A DNA stretch of 64,000 nucleotides from Streptomyces sp. NBC_00377 (GTDB lineage Bacteria; Actinomycetota; Actinomycetes; Streptomycetales; Streptomycetaceae), in assembly GCF_036075115.1 (NCBI RefSeq), contig NZ_CP107958.1, forward strand, positions 6,262,001-6,326,000, written 5' to 3'. The position numbers and the translations under genes are program-made. Positions 42,707 to 52,216 of the stretch are shown here, in pieces. Position 1 is the first letter of the stretch; the number at the start of each line of letters is the position of its first letter. Under the pieces are notes generated by a model. That model saw nothing but the letters and a program-made list of their open reading frames with translations, made no database searches and was not told where the DNA came from.

Positions 42707-43729
42707 TCAGCCCCAGCAGTTCTCCAGGCCGTAGGCGGTGTCCTTCGAGGTGACCCCGGCCTGCGCCTTGTCGGTGATCAGCGTGACGCCGGTGTCGGTG
42801 TAACCGGACGCCTTCTTGCCGTCCTTGGCGTACGTCACGACGGCCTTGACGCCCTCGGCGGCCATCTTCAGCGGGTACTGCTGCGAGGTCGCGGCGATCT
42901 TCCCGTCCTTGACGGCCTGGGTGCCGGTGCAGCCGCCGTCGACGGAGACGATCAGGACGTCCTTCTCCCGGCCCTTGGCCTTCAGCGCGGTGTAGGCGCC
43001 CAGGGCCGCCGGCTCGTTGATGGTGTAGACGACGTTGATGTCCGGCGACTTCTGGAGGCAGTTCTCCATCGCCGTCTGGCCCTTGGCCTGGTCACCGCCC
43101 GTGTCCTGGGCACACACGACGTCCTTGTCGGTGGCGCCGAAGCCCTTCAGGAAACCGTTGTGCCGCTGGACGCCGACGGAGACGCCCGGCGCCAGGTCGA
43201 GGGCGGCTATCTTCGCGGTCTTGCCCGCCATGGCCGCCTTGGCGTACTCGCCGATCAGCTGGCCGGCCTTGAGGTTGTCGGTGGCGAAGAGGGCGTCGAC
43301 CGCGGACTCCGGCTCGGTCGGGGTGTCCAGCGCGATGACCAGGACACCCTTGGCGCGGGCCTTCTGGATCGCGGGCACGATCGCCTTGGAGTCGCTCGGG
43401 GTGATCAGGATGCCCTTCACCCCGGCGGCCACCATGTTCTCGATGGCGGTGACCTGACCGGCGTTGTCCCCGTCGAACTTGCCCGCCGCGGTGGACAGTT
43501 GAGCGCCGTTCTCCTTGGCTGCCTTCTCCGCGCCCTCCTTCATCTTCACGAAGAACGGGTTGGTGTCGGTCTTGGTGATCAGACCGACCTTGACCTCGCC
43601 CGAGCCCGAGTCCGAGCCGGAGGAGCCCGAACCGGAGCCGGAACCGCAGGCCGTCAGGGTGAGCGCCGCGACGCCCGTGACCGCGGCGGCTCTGAGGAGG
43701 GAGGAGGACAGGCGAGTGGTGCGAGACAT
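42707..43729 (-). CDS. Sugar-binding lipoprotein (FrcB-like)
   Basis: 340 residues. The signal ends ALTLTACGSG, with Cys as lipid anchor, followed by a Gly/Ser linker. The mature domain is a type I binding protein (KVGLITKTDTNPFFVKMKEG, then NMVAAGVKGILITPSDSKA and DGGCTGTQAVKDGKIAATSQQ, in separate blocks) closest in feel to FrcB fructose-binding proteins. First gene of the importer cluster, divergent from a PfkB kinase, which supports fructose or a similar ketose as substrate. Confidence 0.9.
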   Translation of the reverse strand: MSRTTRLSSSLLRAAAVTGVAALTLTACGSGSGSGSSGSDSGSGEVKVGLITKTDTNPFFVKMKEGAEKAAKENGAQLSTAAGKFDGDNAGQVTAIENMVAAGVKGILITPSDSKAIVPAIQKARAKGVLVIALDTPTEPESAVDALFATDNLKAGQLIGEYAKAAMAGKTAKIAALDLAPGVSVGVQRHNGFLKGFGATDKDVVCAQDTGGDQAKGQTAMENCLQKSPDINVVYTINEPAALGAYTALKAKGREKDVLIVSVDGGCTGTQAVKDGKIAATSQQYPLKMAAEGVKAVVTYAKDGKKASGYTDTGVTLITDKAQAGVTSKDTAYGLENCWG

Positions 43730-43788
43730 GATCGACTCCTGAGGGATAGCGGGCGGTACGGGTTGGGATCGGAGCGGGCCGCTCGGAG

Positions 43789-43818
43789 TGTCATCGTTGA
43801 CTTATGTCATCGTTGACA
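43789..43818. promoter_or_regulatory. Two direct repeats TGTCATCGTTGAC, candidate LacI operators
   Basis: Copies at 43789-43801 and 43805-43817 (period 16 bp). Each is itself an imperfect inverted repeat TGTCA-N4-TGACA. They lie 60-90 bp upstream of the binding-protein start and about 230 bp upstream of the kinase start, so one regulator could control both directions. Confidence 0.7.
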
Positions 43819-44043
43819 CTGCCTGGCCAGGATGATGGACTCCGGATCCCGGCAACGTCAATGCCTTCCACCCGTCACAAATCGGCAACGTCCGTGACCG
43901 CCGCCCTCGCACGACCGGTCAGTGGCCGTATCGCCGCCCTGCCCGGCGCACGGTCCTACCGACCCCGTCAAGATCTTCCGAGCCCCGCCAAGACCCTCCT
44001 AGACCTTCCGAGACCTTCCGAGCCTGCCGAGAGAGAGCAGCCC

Positions 44044-45003
44044 ATGAGCCCGCGTCAGATCACCGTTCTGGGGGAGTGCGTCGCCGACGCCTTCGCGGAA
44101 CCGGCGAACGCCTCGAACGAACTCGCTCTGCGGGTGCTGCCCGGCGGCGGACCCGCGAACACCGCGGTGGCCCTGGCCCGGCTGGGCACACCGGCCCGCT
44201 TCCTGGCCCGGCTGTCCGGCGATGTGTTCGGCCGGCTGTTCCGGGCCCACCTGGAGGCGTCCGGTGTGGACCTGTCGGACGCCGTCGCTGCCGCCGAGCC
44301 GAGCACGCTGGCCGTGGCGGAACTGGACGCCACCGGGCAGGCCGCGTTCTCGTTCCACGCCCAGAACACGGCCGACTGGCAGTGGACCGCGGACGAACTG
44401 GCCGGGGTGGACCTGTCCGCGGCGGCCTGTGTGCACACCGGGTCACTCGCCCTGGTCAGCGAGCCCGGCGGAGCGGTGGTGGAGGATTTCCTGGCGGTGG
44501 CGGCCCGGCGGACCACCGTCAGCATCGACCCCAACGTCCGGCCGCTGCTGGTGCGCCCCGAGGTCTACCGCGCCCGGCTGGCCCGCTGGTGCGCTCTCGC
44601 GGACATCCTGCGCCTGAGCGAGGACGACCTGGCACTCCTCCTGCCGGGCACCCCGCCCGAGCAGGCGTGCGACATCTGGCATGCCGCCGGGGTGCGGCTC
44701 GTCGTGATCACGCTCGGCGCCGACGGCGCCCTGGCCTCACTCGACGGCGAACGGGTGCGGCTGCCCGCGGTGGCCACCCGGGTCGTCGACACGGTGGGCG
44801 CGGGGGACTCCTTCACCGCCGGCCTGCTGCACCACCTCGGTGCCCGCGGACTCCTCGGTGGCAGACTGACCGGGCTCGGTCTCGACGAGGTCGCGCAGGC
44901 CTGCCGGTTCGCCGCCCGGGTCGCGGCCCTGACCTGCTCGGTCGCCGGCCCCAATCCGCCGTGGCAGGACCAGCTGACACAGCTTTCGGCCACCGGCGCC
45001 TGA
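44044..45003 (+). CDS. PfkB-family carbohydrate kinase (fructokinase-like)
   Basis: 319 residues from an ATG at 44044 with GAGAGAG upstream. PfkB signature 1 is PGGGPANTAVALARLG near 35-50; signature 2 with the catalytic Asp is DTVGAGDSFTAGLLHHLG near 255. It also has SIDPNVRP and LRLSEDDLALLLP. Complete, in contrast to the broken kinase at 4310. Divergent from the Frc-like importer; it should phosphorylate the imported sugar in the cytoplasm. Confidence 0.9.
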   Translation: MSPRQITVLGECVADAFAEPANASNELALRVLPGGGPANTAVALARLGTPARFLARLSGDVFGRLFRAHLEASGVDLSDAVAAAEPSTLAVAELDATGQAAFSFHAQNTADWQWTADELAGVDLSAAACVHTGSLALVSEPGGAVVEDFLAVAARRTTVSIDPNVRPLLVRPEVYRARLARWCALADILRLSEDDLALLLPGTPPEQACDIWHAAGVRLVVITLGADGALASLDGERVRLPAVATRVVDTVGAGDSFTAGLLHHLGARGLLGGRLTGLGLDEVAQACRFAARVAALTCSVAGPNPPWQDQLTQLSATGA

Positions 45004-45243
45004 CGGGCGACGAGGTCGGGGAACCGGACACGAAGGTCCCGCGACCCCACCGTCGGCGCCCCGCAACCGACGCCCGCCGGGCCACCTCCGACGCCGGAAA
45101 CGCCGCCGCACGACCGACGCCGGGATCCATGACGCAGAGAGTCCATGACGCCCGCAGTCGACGCCCGTAACGCCACGCCGCCGCACGACCCACGCCCCGC
45201 AACCTGCGCCCACCGGCGCCACGACCGACAAGGACACGAGACC

Positions 45244-45546
45244 GTGAAGAAGACCCTGCTCGCCGAGTTCACCGCCCGTGACGGAGCCGAGGGCGAGGTC
45301 GCCCGTCTGATCGGCGACTACGCCCTGAAGGTGCGCGAGGAAGAAGGCAACATCACCTTCGACGTCTACACCAGGGCAACCTCCCCGCGCGCCTTCTGGA
45401 TCTTCGAGGTGTACCGGGACGAGGACGCGTTCCAGGCCCACCTGAAGGCCCCGTACGGCGGCCCGTTCAACGCCGCACTCGTCCCGCTGATCGAGGAGGA
45501 TGCCTCCGTGCTGACGTTCCTGGACCCGCTGACCACCCGCCCGTGA
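45244..45546 (+). CDS. Small ABM-domain protein (putative quinol monooxygenase/dimeric ferredoxin-like fold)
   Basis: 100 residues from a GTG at 45244 with AAGGA upstream. The pattern TLLAEFTARDGAEGEVARL, then EGNITFDVYTRATSP and FWIFEVYRDEDAFQAHLKAP is that of the antibiotic biosynthesis monooxygenase fold. It lies 240 bp after the PfkB kinase on the same strand; similar small proteins accompany sugar loci, where their role is unclear. The 240-bp gap shows only short GC-rich repeats. Confidence 0.8.
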   Translation: MKKTLLAEFTARDGAEGEVARLIGDYALKVREEEGNITFDVYTRATSPRAFWIFEVYRDEDAFQAHLKAPYGGPFNAALVPLIEEDASVLTFLDPLTTRP

Positions 45547-45564
45547 CGAGCCGTCGTCCGCGAG

Positions 45565-45598
45565 GGCCCGCCATGTGACCGACGGTCACCGGCGGGCC
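45565..45598. terminator. Stem-loop between convergent genes
   Basis: GGCCCGCC pairs with GGCGGGCC, and inside it GTGACC pairs with GGTCAC around a GAC loop. It ends 2 bp before the stop of the minus-strand membrane gene. Confidence 0.8.
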
Positions 45599-45599
45599 G

Positions 45600-46415
45600 T
45601 CAGCGCAGCACCAGCGCGTCCCCGTAGTGCCGCAGTGCCACGGCGAGGGCAGCGGCAACGGTGACCGCGAGGGCCGGTGCGGCGATGTCCGCCGCTCGGC
45701 GTCCGGTGGCCCACGCGGGCAGGAGTCCCGCGGGAACGGCCGACGCGCACAGGACGACCGCGAGTCCGGCCAGGGAGCTTTCGAGGAGCACGGTGACCAG
45801 CAACTCGAACGGATTGCGCCAGTCGCCGAAGCGGGCCGCCCACAGGGCCGTCGAGGTGAGCACGGTGGCGACGATCGCGGCGTACAGGGCATGGCAGAGA
45901 CCGCCGGATCCCCGCAGCGCGACGAGCACGCCGGCGCAGACGGTCCCGGCACACAGCGCGGTCAGCACATCCAGCCGCCACATTCCGGTCCCGTCGCCGA
46001 CGGCCGAGGCCGGCCGGTAGGCCAGCCGGGTCACGACCGAGGCGGCGACGGCGGCGACGGCCGTCAGCGCCGCGAGCCGGTACGCGGCCCGGTGGGTGTC
46101 GCGTGCGGCGGCCCACAGGGCCGGGACGGCGATCGCCGCCAGTGCCACGGCCTTGTACGCGCCCGACGGTGAGTGGGGGCCGTCCAGCAGGGCGGCGTTC
46201 AGCACCCGGTCCGTGCGGAACACGCTGAAGTCCATGGCGAGCCACAACGCGCCGCCGAAGATCAGTGCGCCGACCGCGATCACCGTCAGCCGGTCCCGCG
46301 GCCCGATGCGGTCGGCCCCGCGCCGACGGCTCCACAGGTCGGCGAACGCCGTGGTCAGCGCTGCGGCTCCCACGACGGCCACGGGAAGGACGATCAGCAG
46401 CGGCCATCCGAGCAC
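45600..46415 (-). CDS. Integral membrane protein of unknown function
   Basis: 271 residues with seven or eight membrane segments (LLIVLPVAVVGAAALTTAF at the start, IAAPALAVTVAAALAVAL at the end). An Asp/Arg-rich loop (RRRGADRIGPRDR) follows the first segment. No transporter or enzyme motif was recognised. It is 30 bp downstream of a LacI gene on the same strand and may be co-transcribed with it. Confidence 0.75.
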   Translation of the reverse strand: MLGWPLLIVLPVAVVGAAALTTAFADLWSRRRGADRIGPRDRLTVIAVGALIFGGALWLAMDFSVFRTDRVLNAALLDGPHSPSGAYKAVALAAIAVPALWAAARDTHRAAYRLAALTAVAAVAASVVTRLAYRPASAVGDGTGMWRLDVLTALCAGTVCAGVLVALRGSGGLCHALYAAIVATVLTSTALWAARFGDWRNPFELLVTVLLESSLAGLAVVLCASAVPAGLLPAWATGRRAADIAAPALAVTVAAALAVALRHYGDALVLR

Positions 46416-46445
46416 GGTCCCCTCCGGGGCGGTGCCTTTCCGGGG

Positions 46446-47519
46446 TCAGGCGTCCGGGGCGCCCGAGCTCTCGCGGATGATCAGTTCGGTGCCGGCGAAC
46501 GTCGGGGCGGGGAGCCGGTGGTCGTTCTCCAGTTGGCGGCGCAGCAGAGCGAAGGCGTCGCGGCCCAGCCCCTGGAAGTCCATCCGGACGGTGGTGAGGG
46601 AGGGGGTGACGAATGCCGAGTGCGGGGCGTTGTCGAAGCCGATCACGCTGACGTCTCCCGGTACCGTCCGCCCGGCGTGGTGCAGGGCGCGCAGTACGCC
46701 CAGCGCCAGGTCGTCGTTGCCGCACAGGATCGCCGTGACGCTCGGGTCGTCGGCGAGTTCCCGGCCCTGGTCGTAACCGGCCCGGGCGTCCCAGCCCTTG
46801 CCGCCGTGCGGCTCGGGCGGGGTCACACCGGCCGCCTCCAGGGCCCCTCGCCAGCCCTGCGCGCGCGGTCCTTCCGAGCCTCCGGTGCCCACCGACGTCG
46901 GGATCGCGACGTAGTGGACGGTGCCGTGGCCGAGCCCCAGCAGGTACGCGGTGGCGGCACGGGCCGCTTCGCGGTCGTCCGCCCATACGGCCGGACGGGG
47001 AGGGGTCCGGCCGTGGGACGGCGCTTCGACGATCGCGGCGCACGGGACGTTCTCCGGAATCCGGTCCAGGGCCGAAGCGGCGAGCCGGTCGAAGCCGATG
47101 ACCATCAGTCCGCCGCCCTCGGCCGCGGCCGAGGAGATGGTGCGGTCGAGGTCCTCCTCGGGTGTCAGCAGCTTCACGCCGAGTGCGTAGCCCGCGGCTC
47201 GGGCCGCCTCCTCCAGGCCCTGGAGGGTGGCCGCATAGCCGTACAGGGTGGTGTTCGACGTCAGTACGGTGACCGCTCGGGTGACGCCGCTGGCCAGGGC
47301 GAACGCGGTGGCGTTGCGCCGGAATCCGAGTGTCTGGATCGCGGCCTCGACCCGTTCACGGGTCTCCTCGCGGACGTTCGGGTGGCTGTTGATGACCCTG
47401 GAGACGGTCTGGTACGAGACGCCCGCGGCCTTGGCGACGTCCCGGATGCTGGCAGCCTTGCGGGGTTCCCGTTCGGCATCCGGGAGACTGGCAGGGCTTC
47501 TGTGACCGGTCACATCCAT
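46446..47519 (-). CDS. LacI-family regulator (target unclear)
   Basis: 357 residues if started at the ATG at 47519, which is chosen because it lies 7 bp after a -10 GACAAT, suggesting a leaderless mRNA; an ATG at 47540 would add seven residues. Helix-turn-helix SIRDVAKAAGVSYQTVSRVI, then LGFRRNATAFALAS; effector domain with ILCGNDDLALGVLRAL. Codons 2-6 include a perfect palindrome TGTGACCGGTCACA (47501-47514), a possible autoregulatory site. No sugar gene is adjacent. Confidence 0.87.
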   Translation of the reverse strand: MDVTGHRSPASLPDAEREPRKAASIRDVAKAAGVSYQTVSRVINSHPNVREETRERVEAAIQTLGFRRNATAFALASGVTRAVTVLTSNTTLYGYAATLQGLEEAARAAGYALGVKLLTPEEDLDRTISSAAAEGGGLMVIGFDRLAASALDRIPENVPCAAIVEAPSHGRTPPRPAVWADDREAARAATAYLLGLGHGTVHYVAIPTSVGTGGSEGPRAQGWRGALEAAGVTPPEPHGGKGWDARAGYDQGRELADDPSVTAILCGNDDLALGVLRALHHAGRTVPGDVSVIGFDNAPHSAFVTPSLTTVRMDFQGLGRDAFALLRRQLENDHRLPAPTFAGTELIIRESSGAPDA

Positions 47520-47525
47520 TTGCCG

Positions 47526-47555
47526 ATTGTCCGCGGTCATCACGTCGACGGTCAA
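47526..47555 (-). promoter_or_regulatory. Promoter of the LacI gene
   Basis: TTGACC (47550-47555) and GACAAT (47526-47531) with an 18-bp spacer, ending 6 bp before the ATG. Confidence 0.6.
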
Positions 47556-47662
47556 CAGAAGGCGTCGATTCGCCGGTGATCGTATCAAGGGGGCAGCCGG
47601 CGAGGCGGGCGTGATGCGCGGGAGCAGCGGCGGGGCAGGGTCAGGGGCGGTTGGCGTCGTCC

Positions 47663-48313
47663 TCAGTCCTGCGTGGCGTAGACGATGAGGTTGTTCACCG
47701 GGTGCCCCTGGGCGTCGAAGTCGCCGTCGCAGGTGATCAGCCGCAGGGCCCGGTCCCCCGTCGGGCCGTAGACCTTCTCGGTGGGGAAGGAGCTCTTGCT
47801 CACGCTCTCGGTGCTCGTGACGGAGAAGTGCGCAGCCTTTCCCCGCCGGTCGGTGACGGTGATGTCCGCACCCTTCGCGATCTTGTGGAGGTCGTGGAAG
47901 ACGGCCCTGCCGAACCGGGTGTCGTTGTGGCCGATGATGACGGCGGCACCGGGTTCACCGGGCACGGCCCCGCCGGTGTACCAGCCGGCGGTCATGCCCT
48001 TGTCGGCAGGCGGGACCTCGACGGTGCCGTCCGTGTGGAGACCGAGCTCCATCAGCGAACTGCTGATGCCGAGGGAGGGGATGGAGACCTCGACGGGGGC
48101 CGGAGACCGCTCGGTCGGCTGAGCGCCGCCGGACGCCGGAGCGCCCGCGGCGGTCGGGGAGGCCGGGTCGGCCGCGGCGGCGGTCTTTCCCGGCGCGGAC
48201 GAACAACCGGTGAGCACGGCCAGCGTCACGGGTACGGCGAGGACGAGGCGGGCGAAGCGGGCGGTGGCCGGCAGGGTGGCGCGCCGCCGTACCGGACGGT
48301 GTGCAGGGGACAC
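47663..48313 (-). CDS. Class F-like sortase (lipobox-containing)
   Basis: 216 residues from a GTG at 48313 with GGAG upstream; an upstream GTG at 48415 would add 34 Pro/Arg-rich residues. An N-terminal hydrophobic segment ends LAVLTGCSSAP, which could be lipidated. The sortase core has VSIPSLGISSSLMELG, the catalytic His in IIGHND, and the catalytic Cys in LRLITCDGD near residue 193. The Arg expected after the Cys is not visible in the last 20 residues; the nearest lies just before it. It is encoded next to a protein with a sorting-signal-like end, its likely substrate. Confidence 0.85.
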   Translation of the reverse strand: MSPAHRPVRRRATLPATARFARLVLAVPVTLAVLTGCSSAPGKTAAAADPASPTAAGAPASGGAQPTERSPAPVEVSIPSLGISSSLMELGLHTDGTVEVPPADKGMTAGWYTGGAVPGEPGAAVIIGHNDTRFGRAVFHDLHKIAKGADITVTDRRGKAAHFSVTSTESVSKSSFPTEKVYGPTGDRALRLITCDGDFDAQGHPVNNLIVYATQD

Positions 48314-48507
48314 GACGGAACTCCAGGCAGGGACGGGCGCAGGCGCGGCGAGACGCGGCGGCGCGGGTGGCACGGGTGACAGGCGATGGCGCCGCCCGGT
48401 GAGGGGCGGCGCCACGTGGTGCCGGTCGGACGGGGCGGGCGGGGTCGGCCGGGGTGCCGGCCGCAGGGTGGGCCTGGTGGGCCGGGATGCCGTTCCGCGT
48501 CCGTGGG

Positions 48508-48891
48508 TCAGTCGTGGTGCCGGGCGGCGGTGCGGCGGCGCACCACGAAGGTGCCGGCGCCCGCGAGCAGCAGGGCGCCGGCGGCCGAACCGGCGAGAGC
48601 GGTGGTGTTGTCGCCGTCGCTCCCGGTCTCGGTCACGGCCTCGCCCGCGGCGACACCGCCCCGCGGCAGTCGGTCGTCGCTTCCGGCGTCCCTGGGGCCC
48701 TCCTTGGCCTCCTTCGCCTTGGCGGCCTTGTCGGCTTCGGCCTTCCTCTTGGCCACGGCCGTGTCCTGGTCCGTGGCGGGGCTCGCCGACGGGGTCGGGT
48801 CGGCGGCGACGGCCGCGGTGGCGGGGGCGAGCAGCACGCCGCTCGCGAGGGCGGTCAGTACGGCGAAACGCAGGGTGAGACGGCGGGGCAT
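48508..48891 (-). CDS. Surface protein with C-terminal sorting-signal-like end
   Basis: 127 residues from an ATG at 48891 with GGAG upstream. A signal peptide (LTALASGVLLAPATAAVAA) is followed by a charged Ala/Lys helix (KRKAEADKAAKAKEAKEG). The end has AVTETGSDG, then a hydrophobic span ALAGSAAGALLLAGAGTFVV and an RRRTAARHH tail: the layout of sortase substrates, with TETG where LAxTG or LPxTG would be. It is upstream of the sortase gene on the same strand. Confidence 0.72.
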   Translation of the reverse strand: MPRRLTLRFAVLTALASGVLLAPATAAVAADPTPSASPATDQDTAVAKRKAEADKAAKAKEAKEGPRDAGSDDRLPRGGVAAGEAVTETGSDGDNTTALAGSAAGALLLAGAGTFVVRRRTAARHHD

Positions 48892-49027
48892 GTACGACTC
48901 CAGTGCCGGCCCGGCCTCCGTGACCGAGCGCTTGACCGAAGACTCGCCCTTAGTTGTGAAGAAGCTGTCAGAGCGTCATGGTCATCGGGTCATCGAGTCA
49001 CCGGGTCATCGAGGCGGCGGGGCGCGG

Positions 49028-49237
49028 TCAGAGACTGCGGAACACCTCCACGGTCGTCCATCCGCGCAGCGTCGCGTGAATCGACGAGCGGAATGCGGCC
49101 TCGGCCGTGGCGGCGTCGAGAGCCCCGGCCAGTTCAAGAGTCACGAGCCCGTGCAGGGTTGTCCAGATCGAGTGGGCGATCGCCGTTGCGTCGCCGGCGA
49201 GGACGGACGAGAAGAAGTTGCAGCCAGGGACCGGCAA
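49028..49237 (-). pseudogene. TetR-family regulator, C-terminal fragment
   Basis: About 69 codons match the ligand domain end of TetR proteins: AIAHSIWTTLHGLVTLELAG, then FRSSIHATLRGWT. No DNA-binding domain is encoded and no ribosome site precedes it. It lies between the surface protein and a two-component system. Confidence 0.7.
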
Positions 49238-49295
49238 AGGCGGGCGAGACTGCGAAGCCGCCCGGGCCCTGCGCGAAGTACGGCCAAGGGTGAAC

Positions 49296-51308
49296 TCACT
49301 CCTGGTCCGGAAAGGAACCGTCGGTCATGGGGTCATCGGGTGGTTGCGGGGCGGGGAGCCGCAGGGTGAAGACCGAGCCCCGTCCCTCGGTGCTCGCCAC
49401 GGTGACCGTGCCCCCGTGCGCCTCGGCGAGCTTGAGCACGATCGCCAGCCCGAGACCGCTGCCGCCGGTGCTGCGGTTGCGGGACTTCTCCGCCCGCCAG
49501 AAGCGGTCGAACACGTGCGGGACGTCGGCCGCCGGGATGCCGCTGCCGGTGTCGGACACCTCCACGGCCACCTCGTCCCCGGCCCGCGTGACGTACGAGC
49601 GCAGCGTCACCCTGCCGCCGGCCGGGGTGTGGCGCACCGCGTTGGAGAGCAGGTTGCTGACCGCCTGGCGCAGCCGGACCGGGTCGGCCTCGACCGGCGG
49701 CACAGGAGGGGAGCCGGGCGCCGTGCGGACCTCCAGGGTCACGCCCGCGGTCTCGGCAGGTGCCAGGTGTGCCGCGGCGACCTGGCCGAGCAGGTCGTCG
49801 ACCCACACCGGCTCCCGGTGCAGCCGCAGCGCGCCCGCGTCCGCCGCCCCCAGGTCCTGGAGGTCGTTGATGAGGTGCTGGAGTTGCAGCGCCTCGTCGA
49901 GGAGCGAGGAGACGAACGCCGGGTCCGGCTCGGCCAGTCCGTCGTGCGCGGCCTCCAGCCAGCCACGGATGTTGCTCAGCGGGGTGCGCAGCTCGTGGGC
50001 CACGTCGCTGACCATCACCTTGCGCTGTTCCTCGAGCCGGGCCCGGTGTGCGGCCATGTCGTTGAAGGCCGCCGCCAGCCGGCCGATCTCGTTGTCCGGG
50101 CCGACCGGCACGGGCGCCAGGTCCAGGCCGTCCCGCATACGCTGAGCGGCGCCGGTGAGTGCGTGCAGCGGACGTACGAGCCGGGCTCCGGCGATCACCG
50201 AGGCGCCGACGGTGAGGGCGAGGACGAGGGCCGTGACACCGGCGATGCGCGCGGTGTTGGCCGGTGAGAGGTCGAAACCGGACACGCTGACGGCGCCGGG
50301 GCCGTCGATGAACAGCAGGGCGGGCGCGGCGACATAGGCCGTGAGCTGTTCCCGGCGGGCGCTGCCGACACAGGCGGCCACGGCCCGGTCGTTCCCGCTG
50401 TCGCGGGTGCGCGGGGCGGCGTCGGTCGGACGGCCGGCCTCGGCCGCCTTCTTCTCGTCCGTCCGCCGCTTGACCGCCTCCTCCTCGGTCGAGCCGGTCT
50501 CGGGCACGGGGACCGGCTCCGCCGAGCCGGTATCCGTGGCTCCCTGCCCGTATCCCCGGTCCCAGGACAGGTCCAGGTTCAGGTTCGGCTTCACGTCCGT
50601 CAGGCCCTGCCGCTTCAGACAGGCGTCGGCGAGCTGCTCGAGGGCGCGCAGCGCCTTCTCCTCGGTCGGGGTCGTCCCGGCCCCGTCCGAGGCCAGGCAC
50701 CTCAGCTCGAGGCCGCGGTCGGCGCCGTCGCTCACGAACCGGACCCGGGGCCGCCCGCTGGGACTGTCGACGACATCCGCGGCGATGCCCATGTCCGCGA
50801 GGCACTCCGTGCTGCGCGAAGTGGCCCGGCGCAAGGCCGCGCGCTCCTTCGCGGGCAGCAGGAACGGCCCCACGGCTCGTGGGTCGACACGGTCCGTGCC
50901 GACCGGAACGGCGTCGGGCACCAGCACGGTGTCGACCGACAGGGGGTCGACGACCGCCGACGCCTGCCGCGGCAGCGAGGCGGCGGGCGAGGCGCCGGCG
51001 GCGGAATCGAGGAGCGGCTGACGGCTCTCGGTGGTCAGCACGATCCGGCGCCCGGACTCCCTGGCCAGCTTCCGCACGGTGCCGGCGGCGCCCGCCCAGT
51101 CGGGGTGGCCGGCCGCGTAACCCAGCAGGGTGTCGTAGATCCGGGCGTCGGCACTGAGGTTGCGCCCCTGCTCCTGGCGGATCGCTACGGAGGTCGTCTG
51201 CACGGTGAGCCAGGCGGTGGCGGCCACCGAGCACGACGCCACCAGGGCCGACACCGTCAGCAGCCGGCCGAGCAGGCTCCTGCGGAGCGGCGGCCGCGTC
51301 GGCTTCAT
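49296..51308 (-). CDS. Sensor histidine kinase (OmpR-type pair)
   Basis: 670 residues from ATG at 51308; a GTG at 51356 overlapping the regulator stop would add 16. A membrane segment at the N-terminus, an unusually long outside region of about 300 residues (Arg/Glu-rich, with Cys in STECLADMG, LRCLAS and CLKRQG), a second membrane segment, HAMP, then HisKA with SDVAHELRTPL and phospho-acceptor His near 438, and HATPase motifs (NLLSNAVRH, GSGIPA, GGSGLGLAIV). It is encoded just after its response regulator. The large sensor domain is not one I recognise. Confidence 0.9.
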   Translation of the reverse strand: MKPTRPPLRRSLLGRLLTVSALVASCSVAATAWLTVQTTSVAIRQEQGRNLSADARIYDTLLGYAAGHPDWAGAAGTVRKLARESGRRIVLTTESRQPLLDSAAGASPAASLPRQASAVVDPLSVDTVLVPDAVPVGTDRVDPRAVGPFLLPAKERAALRRATSRSTECLADMGIAADVVDSPSGRPRVRFVSDGADRGLELRCLASDGAGTTPTEEKALRALEQLADACLKRQGLTDVKPNLNLDLSWDRGYGQGATDTGSAEPVPVPETGSTEEEAVKRRTDEKKAAEAGRPTDAAPRTRDSGNDRAVAACVGSARREQLTAYVAAPALLFIDGPGAVSVSGFDLSPANTARIAGVTALVLALTVGASVIAGARLVRPLHALTGAAQRMRDGLDLAPVPVGPDNEIGRLAAAFNDMAAHRARLEEQRKVMVSDVAHELRTPLSNIRGWLEAAHDGLAEPDPAFVSSLLDEALQLQHLINDLQDLGAADAGALRLHREPVWVDDLLGQVAAAHLAPAETAGVTLEVRTAPGSPPVPPVEADPVRLRQAVSNLLSNAVRHTPAGGRVTLRSYVTRAGDEVAVEVSDTGSGIPAADVPHVFDRFWRAEKSRNRSTGGSGLGLAIVLKLAEAHGGTVTVASTEGRGSVFTLRLPAPQPPDDPMTDGSFPDQE

Positions 51309-51342
51309 CCGCTTCGTCCGTTCCCCTCGCGGCGGCTGCTCG

Positions 51343-52137
<795 letters not shown>

Positions 52138-52216
52138 GCCGAGGATCGTAGCGAGCGCCCCACCGTGCACCGCGGCAAGTGGTCCCGGTGGAAGGGGAGT
52201 TAGCTGCCCGGGCAGG

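Noticed and set aside
49296..51234. Minus-strand alternative frame of 633 codons over the sensor kinase
   Set aside because: Shifted shadow of the kinase, Arg/Pro/Gly-rich with no motif; the true frame has complete HisKA and HATPase motifs.
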